DNA of 64,000 nucleotides from assembly GCA_002731275.1 (NCBI GenBank), contig PCBK01000080.1:113184-177183 (forward strand), in the 5' to 3' direction. Of the stretch, positions 14,883 to 24,509 are shown piece by piece. Under the pieces are notes generated by a model. The model made no database searches and was not told the origin of the DNA. It worked only from the letters and a program-made list of their open reading frames with translations. Both the position numbers and the translations under genes were made by a program. Source of the stretch: Deltaproteobacteria bacterium. GTDB taxonomy: Bacteria; Myxococcota_C; UBA6777. Each line of letters begins with the position of its first letter. Positions within the stretch are counted from its first letter, which is position 1.

Positions 14883-17800
14883 TTATTCATTCTCCGTGAG
14901 GTGATGTATCAGCCATTCTCTGGTTGTAGTCAGCAAAGAGTAGAGTTGTCTTGCTTTGGATGAAAGCGACTTACCGTCTACATCATCCTCGATCTGTTGG
15001 CAACAATCGGCGAGGGGGTGTGCGCCGATCGTTTTTGCGGAGGATTTTAGTTTATGTGCGAGGTCTCGGAGCTTTTGTTGTTCATCGGGAAGTTTTACGT
15101 TCTTGCATTGATCCAATAGTTTGGCGCTCATAGACAGAAACTTGTTGTAAATTTGAATGATCACTTCTGGTTCATCTGGATCGAGTAATGCAGGCAAAAC
15201 TTCTAGATCGATGGGAGGATCGGTGGTGGCTTGGTTTGTGGGTAGGGTGTCCTCACTTTGTTTGTAGACTGATCCCCAATTCTCCAAGGTTTTACGTAAT
15301 GTTTGGAGCTGCATTGGCTTTGTGAGGTAGCCATCCATCCCAGAGGCGAGACATTTTTCAGCCGTTCCTTTGATTGCGTCTGCCGTGATCGCGATGATGG
15401 GGATGTGGTGTCCTTCCTCTTCTTCTGCGCGAATCGTTTCGGCCAATTCATATCCATCAACCACAGGCATGTGACAATCGGTGAAGATGATTTTGTATGT
15501 ATTGTTTCGCCAGCGTTCAAGGGCCTCTTGACCATCCTCTGCGACGTCAACAGCCCAACCTAGCATTTGAAGTTGTCGTCGTATGACGTCTTGGTTGACT
15601 TTGTTGTCATCAGCCACCAAGGCAATCTTCCCGGAAGCTTTGAGCTCTGCTGTTGTGAAGGTAGCTAGGGTTGCAGAGCGCGCTTGCTTGTCTTCAGGAG
15701 AAAAGGACGTCATTCCTGCGAGAATGGCGATTGCGTCGAGTAGGTGGCTTCGGGGCATGCTGTTGATGGCGAGAGTGACATCATTCTCACCGTACTGACA
15801 AGGAGAATTCTCGCTTCCTCGGCCGATGATGAGAAAACGAACCTTCTTCTTTTTTGCAAGGGAACGGAATCTCTCGATCGTTTGTTTGGTATGTTGCTCA
15901 TTCCCTTGACTATCGAATACAACGAGCAGGTCTTCGTTGGTCGAGGCAAAGTCCGAAAACCTCTCCGAAACCTGTTCGGTGTTTGCTGAGGTAAGCTCGA
16001 TACCGGCATGACGTATGTATTGTTCGAGGATGCGGTCCACTTCATTTCCTCCTTTGAGGAAGAACAGCTGAACCCCTTGAAACTCCGTTTTTCTAGCAGA
16101 TTGTTCCTTCACAAGAAGAGCAAGTGGGAGCGAAACTCTAAAGGTCGAACCGAAGCCCGGCTGACTTTCCAGCGCGATGGTGCCATTCATCAAATCGGTC
16201 AGACGTCTGGTGATAGCGAGTCCCAATCCTGAGCCTCCGAAGCGTCGAGTTGTGGTCGAGTCTGCTTGGAGAAAAGGTTTGAAGAGTTTTTCTTGGATCG
16301 ATGCATCCATCCCGATCCCATTGTCCCGTACCTCAAGTACAAGCGTTGTGTTCTCTCCTGTGCGATCCGTCTCAAAGGCACTCACCATCACCTTTCCTTT
16401 TCTATCTTTTAGGTTGGCGCTGAATTTGATGGCGTTACCTACGAGATTGTAAAGGATCTGTCCGAGTCGGACTTTGTCTCCACGTACATTTGAGAGTTTT
16501 GGGTCGATGAACATGAACAACTCGACGTCTTTTTCTTTTGCGTACGATTCAAGCGAACCCACGCAATTTTCTACGAGTGTTTCTACAACGACATCTTCTT
16601 CGCACAGGTCCATTTGGCCGGCTTCGATTTTGGAGAAGTCAAGAACGTCATCGATGATGGACATTAACGCCAAAGAGGAATGGCGTGCTGTGGAGACGAG
16701 TTTGTGCTGAGCCGACTCTAGTGGGGTGTGGTTTAGCATATCTACCGTTGCGATGATTCCGTTGAGAGGAGTGCGGATCTCATGGCTCATTGTCGCAAGA
16801 AATGCCGACTTCAATCGGTTGGCAGTCTCTGCGGCTTCTTTGGCTTCCTTGAGTGAATGCTCCAGTTCTTTACTTTGTGTGATGTCCCGCAAAATAAGCG
16901 AAAAGTGCATTCCTGTGTCCAGTTTTGCTTGACCCACTGTTGATGCTACTAACAAGGTCTTGCCTGTTTTTCGGCGAGCCTTGAGCTCACGTGAGGTACC
17001 TGAGCGGCTGTCTTGCTCAAGTTGTCCTGGAAAAGTATGTTGCTCGTAGGGGAGAAGGAATTCTATGTTTTTATCAAGTAGTTCTTGTTGATTGTATCCA
17101 AACATCTTTTCAGTCGAAGGGTTGACGCTCTTGATGGTTCCCTGTGCGTCGAGTAAAATGATGGGATCCTGTGCATTCTCTACGACGGCAGCGAGTCTTA
17201 TCTGTCCCTCTCTAAACTTTTTGCGGCCGAAGCCAAACGCAAAGAGTAGTCCAGAGAGCAAGAAGGCAAGGAGAGCTGCGAAGACATAGCTGTTTTTTTG
17301 GATCTGGTTGAAGAGCGCGAAAGATTCTTTCCAATCCTGCTCCACGAGTAGCCAGGCTCTGAAGAGTGGCAGCCACTTCCAAGCTCCTACGATTCTTTTT
17401 CCGTTGCCATTGGAGTAACCACAAACATTGCTTTTTATGCCTGATTCGCGCTCTCCGTGTTCTGTTGGCTTGAAGGGGAGGCCGCGGACGTATGTGCGTA
17501 TCTTGAAAACTTTGGGTGAGTCAGGGTGGAATGAGCTCTGTGGTTGTGCGTTGTGTTTGTGGTGATTGGGGCTCAGTAAGAAGCCATTTTGATCGAGAAT
17601 ATACGTTCGACCTGTTTGTCCGAGTCGAGCTTGAAATAAGAGGGGATAAAGTGTTTTGTTGGGATCCAATCGCAACAACAACAACGCGATCGTTTTGTTT
17701 TTTTCGTCGCGAATGGGTGTCCCAACAAACTGCGTCAAATGTTGGGTTCCTGGGAAGATGGCTTGTTGGCGGGGGAGTGGAACATCTGAGCGTATGACAT

Positions 17801-18344
17801 GACTAAAGAGCGTCTGTCCTTGGCGTACATGCTTCAGGAAGTCAGGTTGGGTGCTGAGGAGGGTGTTGGTTCCGACATTGGCATCTCTGGATGAGGCGAG
17901 ATTGGTGTTTGTATGACTGACGATGAAAAAACCGCGTAGTATTCCACCCTTCAAAAAGTTTGAAAACAGTCTTCGCAGTAGACTTTGGGCAGGAGAGCGT
18001 TGCAGCATTTGTTTTGTGGGTTTTGTCGCGAGTAGCGTGTGGGTGGCTTGGAGGACGCGCTTGTCACGGGCCAACTCTTGGACGATGAATATTTGCTCTT
18101 GCCCCCACAGTTGTAAGGCTTTGTCTGTACTTTTTGAAAGTGTTTCAAGAGCTGTTTTTACAGCACGAGAGGCTTTTTCTTGAGTTGAGTAAACCGACGC
18201 AATCGTCGTACCCAAGAGAAATAGCAAGACAACAAGCCAGAGGAGCAGCTCCCACAGATGTAAACCCACTCTTGCGAGATAGTACCTTCGAGAGGGAAGA
18301 CTTTTTGAAGTCAGGTGGTGGTGAAAGATGTTTTTTATGGCCAT
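14883..18344 (-). CDS. Hybrid sensor histidine kinase (Cache-like sensor, PAS, HisKA, HATPase, receiver, HPt)
   Basis: ATG 18344 (1153 residues) is preferred; a GTG at 18383 extends it by 13 residues without a ribosome site. An N-terminal membrane helix, a periplasmic sensor region of about 270 residues that looks like a Cache domain, and a second membrane helix lead to a PAS domain (I-I-L-L-D-A-Q-G-T-I-K-S-V-N-P). The HisKA box M-S-H-E-I-R-T-P has His about 521. HATPase motifs N-A-I-K-F-S, D-N-G-I-G-M-D and G-S-G-L-G-L-A-I follow. A receiver-like segment without an obvious phosphoacceptor precedes a proper receiver (V-A-D-D-N-K-V-N-Q, F-T-D-C-H-M-P with Asp about 956, T-K-P) and an HPt domain (A-H-K-L-K-S-S, His about 1097). 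This is a BarA-like multistep phosphorelay. The output regulator is not nearby. Confidence 0.93.
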   Translation of the reverse strand: MAIKNIFHHHLTSKSLPSRRYYLARVGLHLWELLLWLVVLLFLLGTTIASVYSTQEKASRAVKTALETLSKSTDKALQLWGQEQIFIVQELARDKRVLQATHTLLATKPTKQMLQRSPAQSLLRRLFSNFLKGGILRGFFIVSHTNTNLASSRDANVGTNTLLSTQPDFLKHVRQGQTLFSHVIRSDVPLPRQQAIFPGTQHLTQFVGTPIRDEKNKTIALLLLRLDPNKTLYPLLFQARLGQTGRTYILDQNGFLLSPNHHKHNAQPQSSFHPDSPKVFKIRTYVRGLPFKPTEHGERESGIKSNVCGYSNGNGKRIVGAWKWLPLFRAWLLVEQDWKESFALFNQIQKNSYVFAALLAFLLSGLLFAFGFGRKKFREGQIRLAAVVENAQDPIILLDAQGTIKSVNPSTEKMFGYNQQELLDKNIEFLLPYEQHTFPGQLEQDSRSGTSRELKARRKTGKTLLVASTVGQAKLDTGMHFSLILRDITQSKELEHSLKEAKEAAETANRLKSAFLATMSHEIRTPLNGIIATVDMLNHTPLESAQHKLVSTARHSSLALMSIIDDVLDFSKIEAGQMDLCEEDVVVETLVENCVGSLESYAKEKDVELFMFIDPKLSNVRGDKVRLGQILYNLVGNAIKFSANLKDRKGKVMVSAFETDRTGENTTLVLEVRDNGIGMDASIQEKLFKPFLQADSTTTRRFGGSGLGLAITRRLTDLMNGTIALESQPGFGSTFRVSLPLALLVKEQSARKTEFQGVQLFFLKGGNEVDRILEQYIRHAGIELTSANTEQVSERFSDFASTNEDLLVVFDSQGNEQHTKQTIERFRSLAKKKKVRFLIIGRGSENSPCQYGENDVTLAINSMPRSHLLDAIAILAGMTSFSPEDKQARSATLATFTTAELKASGKIALVADDNKVNQDVIRRQLQMLGWAVDVAEDGQEALERWRNNTYKIIFTDCHMPVVDGYELAETIRAEEEEGHHIPIIAITADAIKGTAEKCLASGMDGYLTKPMQLQTLRKTLENWGSVYKQSEDTLPTNQATTDPPIDLEVLPALLDPDEPEVIIQIYNKFLSMSAKLLDQCKNVKLPDEQQKLRDLAHKLKSSAKTIGAHPLADCCQQIEDDVDGKSLSSKARQLYSLLTTTREWLIHHLTENE

Positions 18345-18460
18345 GTATTTACTCTTTGGCGCTAAAGATATTTTCGGATGCACTTGTAGTGCTACAACCT
18401 ATTGATAAAGTTTTTCTGGTGTTTTTGCAACTTGTGGGGTGTGGAGAGTAGAGAGGTGAG

Positions 18461-18955
18461 TCAATTACCAAGTTTGAATGGCTTCGATGGGTAGGCCTTT
18501 TGAAGGATCGAGAGCATTCGCTCTCCTCGTTTTTGTGCGTGATGAATCGACTCTGCGTAGGCTTTCCTCGGCCACGTCTCTCCTGTCGAGAAGTCGTAGC
18601 TCGCGAGGATATGATTGGCTCTATCCTTCAACGCGATCGCGACAAGCTTTCCTTGTTTGGCTTTGTACAACACAAAAGAGTCCTTTGAAAGTCTTCGACC
18701 TATCGATGTCCCACCAAAAAAAGTCATAGGGCTGACAATCACACCAGCCGCTCGTACCCGGTACATGAGCACCTTGTTGACTTCATTGAAGGAGGGGCTG
18801 TGGATCTCGATGAAAGCCTTGTACACGCCTGTTGGTATCTCACACTCTTTGACCGTCGCCGTGTCAAAGGTTCGGACCCACTCCACCGTACTGTTGAAAA
18901 AATAACCTGCGACAAAGCAAAAGAGCGGAAAGAGCCATGCCTTAATTGTTTTCAT
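18461..18955 (-). CDS. Small membrane-anchored or secreted protein of unknown function
   Basis: 164 residues. ATG 18955 has AGGAGG 8 bases upstream. A hydrophobic N-terminal segment (W-L-F-P-L-F-C-F-V-A-G-Y-F-F) could be an uncleaved anchor or signal peptide. The rest is a basic alpha/beta domain of about 130 residues with two adjacent beta-like stretches (Y-K-A-F-I-E-I-H and V-L-M-Y-R-V-R-A-A-G-V-I-V) and no known motif. It sits 105 bases downstream of the NHL-repeat gene and upstream of the sensor kinase, all on the minus strand, so it may be co-transcribed with either. I do not recognise it. Confidence 0.65.
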   Translation of the reverse strand: MKTIKAWLFPLFCFVAGYFFNSTVEWVRTFDTATVKECEIPTGVYKAFIEIHSPSFNEVNKVLMYRVRAAGVIVSPMTFFGGTSIGRRLSKDSFVLYKAKQGKLVAIALKDRANHILASYDFSTGETWPRKAYAESIHHAQKRGERMLSILQKAYPSKPFKLGN

Positions 18956-19060
18956 CAAAAAGACCTCCTGTCTTGTGAAGGTGTCAAAGATTTGCCAAGT
19001 GCAGCATAAAGTCCCGACTCAAATCGACAGGCCAAAGGCTGGATTTGGGAGGGGAAGATC

Positions 19061-22000
19061 TCAGGGGAATGTGATTCTGCGGATGGTGTGGTTTTGGTAG
19101 TCTGTTGCGATAAGGTCGCCATTTGTGTCGAACGCGAGTCCATAAATATATCCAAACAGGGCCGAAGAGAGGGGACCGTCCAATGCACCTCTGTTTGAGC
19201 CTACAAGTGTCGTCACCGTTCCTGAAGAGAGCTTCCGAATGCTGCTCCCTGCAGCATCCGAGAAGTAGATGTCACCGTTGGCGGCGACGATAATGGCTTT
19301 GGGGTATTGCAATTTGGCTTGCAGAGCGGGTCCATCTGTGTTTCCGGATTGTCCTGTTCCTGCGATGGTTGTGACTTTTCCAGAGGGGTCGATTTTGCGA
19401 ATGAGGTGGTTGTATGAGTCCGTCACATAGAAGTGACCGCTTTTGTCTTGTGCGATGCCATGAGGTCGATAGAAACGGGCAGACGTACCTGTCCCATCAG
19501 TAGAGCCTCTTGTAGAGCTTCCTGCGAAGGTGCTGACACGTCCGCTGGCGATTTTGCGAATGGAGTTGTTCGTCTGATCCACGGCGTAGAGTGTGCTCCC
19601 TGTCGCGACGAGGCCTGTGATCTCCCCAAAGAGTGCTTGGGCCGCGAGACCATCGAGATAACCTGAAGTGCCTTTACCGGCGACAGTGGTCACGTTTTGC
19701 TGTGTGTCGATCTTCCGAATTAGATAATTGCGAGCATCGCCGATGTATAGATTGCCGAGGCTATCGAGTGCGAGGGCTCTTGGTTGGTAAAACTTCGCCT
19801 GCGCGGTGGTCCCGTCGAGTTTCCCACGGCTGTTACCTGCGAAGGTCGTGACGTTCATTTTTGTGTCGAGTTTGCGGATCTTGTGGACATTCATGTCTGC
19901 GATATAGAAGTTGCCGCTTGCATCGGCGACGATACCAAAGGGGTAGGTGAATCGCGCGGAGAGCCCACTGCCTTCTTGATCGCCTTGGATGCTGCCTGCG
20001 ATGGTCGAGACACATGACTTGAGCCCTTCGTTGATGCGTCCGTCGCAGTTGTTGTCGACGTCGTCGCAGAGCTCTGTGGTCTGGTATGTGGGGCGTTGTG
20101 CCGTGATGTCGGATGTCGTACAGCTGGACCAGCTACCACTTACACACTGTTGTCGGCTTGTTCCTGCACAGACACCTAACTGTTTGGCGCAGGCGATCGT
20201 GTGGATCAGGTTGTTATCGACCTGTCCATCACAATCGTCGTCTTTTCCGTTACACGTCTCAAATATCGGTGTGACCTGCTGTTGACACAAGGACCAGACT
20301 CCAAAGTTGCATCGCTGTGTACCTTGTTTGCATGGGCCTGTGGTGCTTGTGTTGGATGGAGACGTGTAGCAGGGGCGTTGGCTACCCTCTGTACTGCACG
20401 CTTCGAGCGCCTTGATGGTGACCATGCGGACACGGTAATTGTTGGTGTCGGCGATATAGATGGTTCCATTTGTATCGAGCGCGAGGGCTTTTGGCGAGTA
20501 GAACTGGGCTTGTGTGAGGGCGCCATTCTTGAAGCCTCTGGTGGTGCCGGAGACTGTCGTGACTTTGCCATCTGGAGCGATGCGGCGCACGAGATGTTCG
20601 TCGAGCAAGTAGAGATCACCATCTGTCGAGAAGGACAGCGCGCTTAGACCTTGGAACTTCGCTGTGGTTCCTGTTCCATCGAGGATTCCACGTCTGGAGC
20701 CGGCGAATGTCGTAACGTTTCCTTGTGTGTCTAATTTGCGAATGCGGTAATTGCTGCGGTCGGAGATGTAGAGGTTTCCTTTGGTGTCGATCGCGATGCC
20801 CGCTGGATAGTTGAATTTGGCTTGCAAAGCTGGTCCGTCTGTATTTCCGGACTGTCCTGTCCCTGCGATGGTCGAGACAAAGCCATTTGTGTCGAGCTTT
20901 CGGATCGTATGATTGTATGTGTCGGCGATATAGATGTTGCCATGTGGATCGATCGTGAGCCCGCCTGGCCGGTTAAACGTCGCTGAGCTCGCAACGCCAT
21001 CCTCCGAACCTTCTCCTTTGCTGCCTGCGATCGTTGTGACGTTCCCATTGGTGTCGATTTTACGAAGGCGTGATCCGCTCTCAAAAAAGTAGAGTTGACC
21101 ATCCGAAGAGATAGCCAACGCCGAGGGCGTGTGGACTTTCGCGTTAAGCCCTACTCCATCGACACTCCCAGAGTTTCCGTCTCCAGCGATCGTGGTCGTG
21201 TAACCATCTGGCTGGATCTTCCTGATGCGATGATATCGACTGTCTGAGATGTAGATTGTTCCGTCTGTATGGACCGCGATGCCTTGGACTGAGCCTACAC
21301 GGACTTGTTGTGGCGCCCCATCGGAGTAGCCAGATGAGCTACCGACCAGGGTGCTGACACAGCCGGCAGCGTGTTCATCGACGAGCCCGTTGCAGTTATC
21401 GTCTACGCCGTTACATGTCTCTGTGGCTTTGTATGCGGGGTTGTGTGCCTTGTAATGGGCGGTTGTACAGGCATCCCACTTGCCGTTTGTGCAACTTGTT
21501 TGGCGGACTCCTACGCAGCTTCCATACTGTCGTTGACATAGTGGTCCAGGTTGAAGGTTGTTATCGACTTGGCCATCACAATCATCATCTTTCCCATTGC
21601 ATCGCTCTGGTGTTGGGAGGATTTGTTGGCTGCAGAGAGACCAAAAGCCACCTTCGCAACGTTGTGTTCCTTGCGTACAGGGGCTTTTCCCTTGTGTCGC
21701 TTTGTCGCCGTTGTAACAGCTTTGGGTGGCGTCTTCTTTGGTACAGGGTGTGGGGGCTTTGCGCGTGAGTTTGCGGAATCTTCTGTTGTTACTGTCTGCG
21801 ATATAGAGATTCCCCTCTACGTCATAAGCGACCGCGTAGGGGACGAGTTGTGCGAGTCGCGCGGGACCATCTTTCCAGGTTGAGCCGCTCGTACCGGCGA
21901 TGGTCTTCACGAGCCCTGCCTGAGAGACCTCTCGGATGCGGTTGTTTCCAGTGTCTGCGACAATGATGGTGCCGGCTGGAGAGAGTGTCAGGCCGTAGAT

Positions 22001-23608
22001 ATTGCTGAACTGTGCGGTGGTTTTGGAGCCATCTCTTGAGCCTCTTGTTGAACCGGCGAGGGTGGTGACAACGCCTTTATTGGAGATCTTACGGATCTTG
22101 TAACCTCTTTGACTTGCGACGTAGAAGTCGCCTTTGAGGGTTGTCACAATGGCGCTTGGATAATCGAAGCTGGCCTTTGTCGGGTCGGTGTTATCAACAA
22201 CGCGACTGCTGCCATTTCCAGCGAGTGTGTAGACCTTGCCCTCGGGGGTGATGGTGCGAATCCTGTGGTTTCCTGTGTCCGCAACATAGATATTTCCGAG
22301 GTGGTCGACAGTTAATCCTGACGGGGAGCTGAACAGGGCTTGTGCTGCGGGTCCGTCTTTGTATCCTTGTGTACTTCCCGCGATGGTTGTGACTTGGCCA
22401 TCAGGTGTGATTTTGCGGATCTTGTGGTTGTTGGTGTCAGCGACATAAAGATTGCCATCTAGATCAAGCGAAATCCCCGAAGGTCTGTAGAATTCGGCTT
22501 GTGTGCCTTTGCCATCACGGAAACAGTCAACGCGCTTGCCTGTTGCGTCTTTTCGGCAACTTCCGCCTCCAGCGAAGACGGTGATGTTGCCATCGATCCC
22601 CAGTTTGCGAATGACATGGTTGTATTTATCGAGCAGATAGATGTTGGCTTGTGCGTCTATCGCGATACCTGAGGGGTATCCAAAGCTCGATTTGAGAGCG
22701 GGACCTGTTTTGTCACAGTTTTTATACACGTCTGTGGCACTGTCTCTGGAGCATGGCACACCATCTCCTGCGATCGTTGTGACACATCCGACAGTACCTT
22801 CATCGATTTGTCCATCGCAATCGTTATCTTTACCGTCGCACGTTTCGGTTTGTGGGGTGATTTGTGCGGTACACGTTCCCCACTTTCCACCACTACATGT
22901 CTGTGTTCCGCCTTTGCACGCGCCGATATCTTTGGTCCCTGTGGGGCCTGTGTAACATGCTTGTTGAAGGGTCTCGTCGACTTTTCCGTCACAGTCGTTG
23001 TCTTGTCCATCGCACGTCTCGGTGGCTGGGAGGACTTGGTTCTTGCAGTCTCCCCATTGTGGCGGGGTCCCTTCGCATGTTTGTGTCCCTTGTTTGCAAG
23101 CGCCTGTATTGGAGCCACAAGCCCGGCTCTGTCCTTTGGTGCAAGCGCAGCCTTCGTCGATACGTCCATCACAGTCGTTGTCTTTTCCATCGCATGTTTC
23201 GGTGGCTGGGAGGACTTGATCCTTGCATGGACCCCAGGTGTTCGATGGCAGACAGGTTTGTGTACCTTCTTTGCATAGGCCGATGTTTTTCGTTCTCGCT
23301 GCGCCAGTGAAGCAAGGACGTGTGGCTGAAGCAGTGCAGGGACCGGTCTGTTCGTCGGGGGTACCTCCATCTGATTCGCCGACACAGGTGAGTGTTGTGC
23401 GATCACAACGTTGTGTGTCGGCGCAGTGTTGATCTTCAACACATTGTTTGCATACGCCAGCAACACAATAGCTCTTGTCTTTCGGACAGGCGTCATTTTT
23501 GAGGCATTCGAGGGAGGGCATCCCACAGTTGAAGGATACCCAAAGGAGCGGAAGGGATAACCATACAATGGTGATATTTCGTTGTGTGGAGGAGCGTTGG
23601 GTGTGCAT
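19061..23608 (-). CDS. Giant lipoprotein-like protein with three six-bladed NHL propellers separated by MopE-like cassettes
   Basis: ATG 23608 follows GAGG by 6 bases (1515 residues). The signal peptide ends near W-V-S-F-N-C, a possible lipobox. A cysteine module is followed by three MopE-like motifs (E-T-C-D-G-K-D-N-D-C-D-G), six NHL repeats, two motifs, six NHL repeats, two motifs, and six final NHL repeats. The count is 18 NHL repeats (F-x-x-P-x-G-I-A-x-D ... N-I-Y-I-A-D-x-x-N-H-x-I-R-K) and 7 MopE motifs. Each NHL set fits one beta-propeller. MopE-type motifs resemble Asp-rich calcium-binding loops. The function is probably extracellular binding or adhesion. The architecture is clear, but the ligand is unknown. 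Confidence 0.85.
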   Translation of the reverse strand: MHTQRSSTQRNITIVWLSLPLLWVSFNCGMPSLECLKNDACPKDKSYCVAGVCKQCVEDQHCADTQRCDRTTLTCVGESDGGTPDEQTGPCTASATRPCFTGAARTKNIGLCKEGTQTCLPSNTWGPCKDQVLPATETCDGKDNDCDGRIDEGCACTKGQSRACGSNTGACKQGTQTCEGTPPQWGDCKNQVLPATETCDGQDNDCDGKVDETLQQACYTGPTGTKDIGACKGGTQTCSGGKWGTCTAQITPQTETCDGKDNDCDGQIDEGTVGCVTTIAGDGVPCSRDSATDVYKNCDKTGPALKSSFGYPSGIAIDAQANIYLLDKYNHVIRKLGIDGNITVFAGGGSCRKDATGKRVDCFRDGKGTQAEFYRPSGISLDLDGNLYVADTNNHKIRKITPDGQVTTIAGSTQGYKDGPAAQALFSSPSGLTVDHLGNIYVADTGNHRIRTITPEGKVYTLAGNGSSRVVDNTDPTKASFDYPSAIVTTLKGDFYVASQRGYKIRKISNKGVVTTLAGSTRGSRDGSKTTAQFSNIYGLTLSPAGTIIVADTGNNRIREVSQAGLVKTIAGTSGSTWKDGPARLAQLVPYAVAYDVEGNLYIADSNNRRFRKLTRKAPTPCTKEDATQSCYNGDKATQGKSPCTQGTQRCEGGFWSLCSQQILPTPERCNGKDDDCDGQVDNNLQPGPLCQRQYGSCVGVRQTSCTNGKWDACTTAHYKAHNPAYKATETCNGVDDNCNGLVDEHAAGCVSTLVGSSSGYSDGAPQQVRVGSVQGIAVHTDGTIYISDSRYHRIRKIQPDGYTTTIAGDGNSGSVDGVGLNAKVHTPSALAISSDGQLYFFESGSRLRKIDTNGNVTTIAGSKGEGSEDGVASSATFNRPGGLTIDPHGNIYIADTYNHTIRKLDTNGFVSTIAGTGQSGNTDGPALQAKFNYPAGIAIDTKGNLYISDRSNYRIRKLDTQGNVTTFAGSRRGILDGTGTTAKFQGLSALSFSTDGDLYLLDEHLVRRIAPDGKVTTVSGTTRGFKNGALTQAQFYSPKALALDTNGTIYIADTNNYRVRMVTIKALEACSTEGSQRPCYTSPSNTSTTGPCKQGTQRCNFGVWSLCQQQVTPIFETCNGKDDDCDGQVDNNLIHTIACAKQLGVCAGTSRQQCVSGSWSSCTTSDITAQRPTYQTTELCDDVDNNCDGRINEGLKSCVSTIAGSIQGDQEGSGLSARFTYPFGIVADASGNFYIADMNVHKIRKLDTKMNVTTFAGNSRGKLDGTTAQAKFYQPRALALDSLGNLYIGDARNYLIRKIDTQQNVTTVAGKGTSGYLDGLAAQALFGEITGLVATGSTLYAVDQTNNSIRKIASGRVSTFAGSSTRGSTDGTGTSARFYRPHGIAQDKSGHFYVTDSYNHLIRKIDPSGKVTTIAGTGQSGNTDGPALQAKLQYPKAIIVAANGDIYFSDAAGSSIRKLSSGTVTTLVGSNRGALDGPLSSALFGYIYGLAFDTNGDLIATDYQNHTIRRITFP

Positions 23609-23916
23609 GGAAAACCTCAAAAAGTGGCATGTATGTCTGAGTTTGACCCAAAAGCAGAGTCAACTTTGTGGGTTTCGTATTTTACGACACTAATGTGCGA
23701 AAATCAACGGAGTGTTGTGTCGATGGGGAAACATCTTCTAGAGAGTATTTGTGTCGATGTGGCTCGATCAGCCTGACAGTGTTCTCGATCGGCCAGATTT
23801 GACCTGGAACGCGTGAATGGGTAGCGAAGGTCTGTGTGGGTTTGTAGGGTTGAAAGTATCACAGAGTTCAAAGGCCAAACGCTATAGAACTCAACAACCG
23901 TATTTTGGAGGTTTGT
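23609..23916. other. 308-base divergent promoter region
   Basis: This lies between the minus-strand NHL gene and the plus-strand basic secreted protein. A 6-base inverted repeat, GAGTTC (23864-23869) / GAACTC (23887-23892), flanks 17 bases just upstream of the latter gene. No good sigma70 pair is spaced correctly, and no RNA gene or extra coding frame is convincing. Confidence 0.35.
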
Positions 23917-24426
23917 ATGAAGAAGACAATCGCTCAACTCGTTTTGACAGGCGTCATGGCCGTTTCTATGTTCGCGTTGATGCCAACACAGCAGGCAGAG
24001 GCGAAGAACTGGACGTGGAAGATGTATCGTTTGAAGTTTTGGCTTCCCAACGGTATGAAGGTGTACAAAAACAACCGCTATGGTTTCATCTCGAGAGGGC
24101 GGGGAGTGACCGTCAAGATCAAGCCCTGGAAGTCCCGCCGCACCACATCAAAACGGGCTGCGATGTATGGATATCGTACATATACCTTCATGCGCAGAAA
24201 GCGCATCTTGCTGCGAAAACGCATCCGTAGTCGTAACGGAATGTGGCGCTATTTGATCGTGGGTACAGGGCGTTATCGCCGACAAACAGTGTACTTTGCG
24301 GTCATTGGCATGGCAGGTAAGCGCAGCGCAAATAATTTTTATGTCCGCATGTGGTGGAAAAAGTGGCGCCACAAGTGGGTATTGCCTCGTGTCGGCAAGA
24401 TCGCCAAGCGTTTGCGCGCATACTGA
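23917..24426 (+). CDS. Small, very basic, aromatic-rich secreted protein
   Basis: 169 residues. ATG 23917 has GGAGG 5 bases upstream. The signal peptide (M-K-K-T-I-A-Q-L ... Q-Q-A-E-A) is followed by a mature part of about 145 residues packed with Arg, Lys, Trp, Tyr and Met and almost no acidic residues (W-K-M-Y-R-L-K-F-W, M-R-R-K-R-I-L-L-R-K-R-I-R-S-R). There are no cysteines in the mature chain. A beta-rich fold is likely. It could bind nucleic acid, polysaccharide or anionic membranes. A strong terminator follows at 24465, so this is a single-gene unit. No family is recognised. It belongs with two other basic secreted proteins in this window (49318 and 61225). Confidence 0.7.
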   Translation: MKKTIAQLVLTGVMAVSMFALMPTQQAEAKNWTWKMYRLKFWLPNGMKVYKNNRYGFISRGRGVTVKIKPWKSRRTTSKRAAMYGYRTYTFMRRKRILLRKRIRSRNGMWRYLIVGTGRYRRQTVYFAVIGMAGKRSANNFYVRMWWKKWRHKWVLPRVGKIAKRLRAY

Positions 24427-24464
24427 GAGCTTTTCCATCCTTGTCCATCGATGGTTTTGACATG

Positions 24465-24496
24465 ACCGGCCTTTTGGCCGGTTTTTTTGTTTTTTG
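24465..24496 (+). terminator. Rho-independent terminator
   Basis: The seven-base stem ACCGGCC/GGCCGGT around a TTTT loop (24465-24482) is followed by a long T-rich run. It lies 39 bases after the stop of the basic secreted protein. This is the cleanest intrinsic terminator in the window. Confidence 0.93.
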
Positions 24497-24509
24497 TGGG
24501 GAGAGTCGC

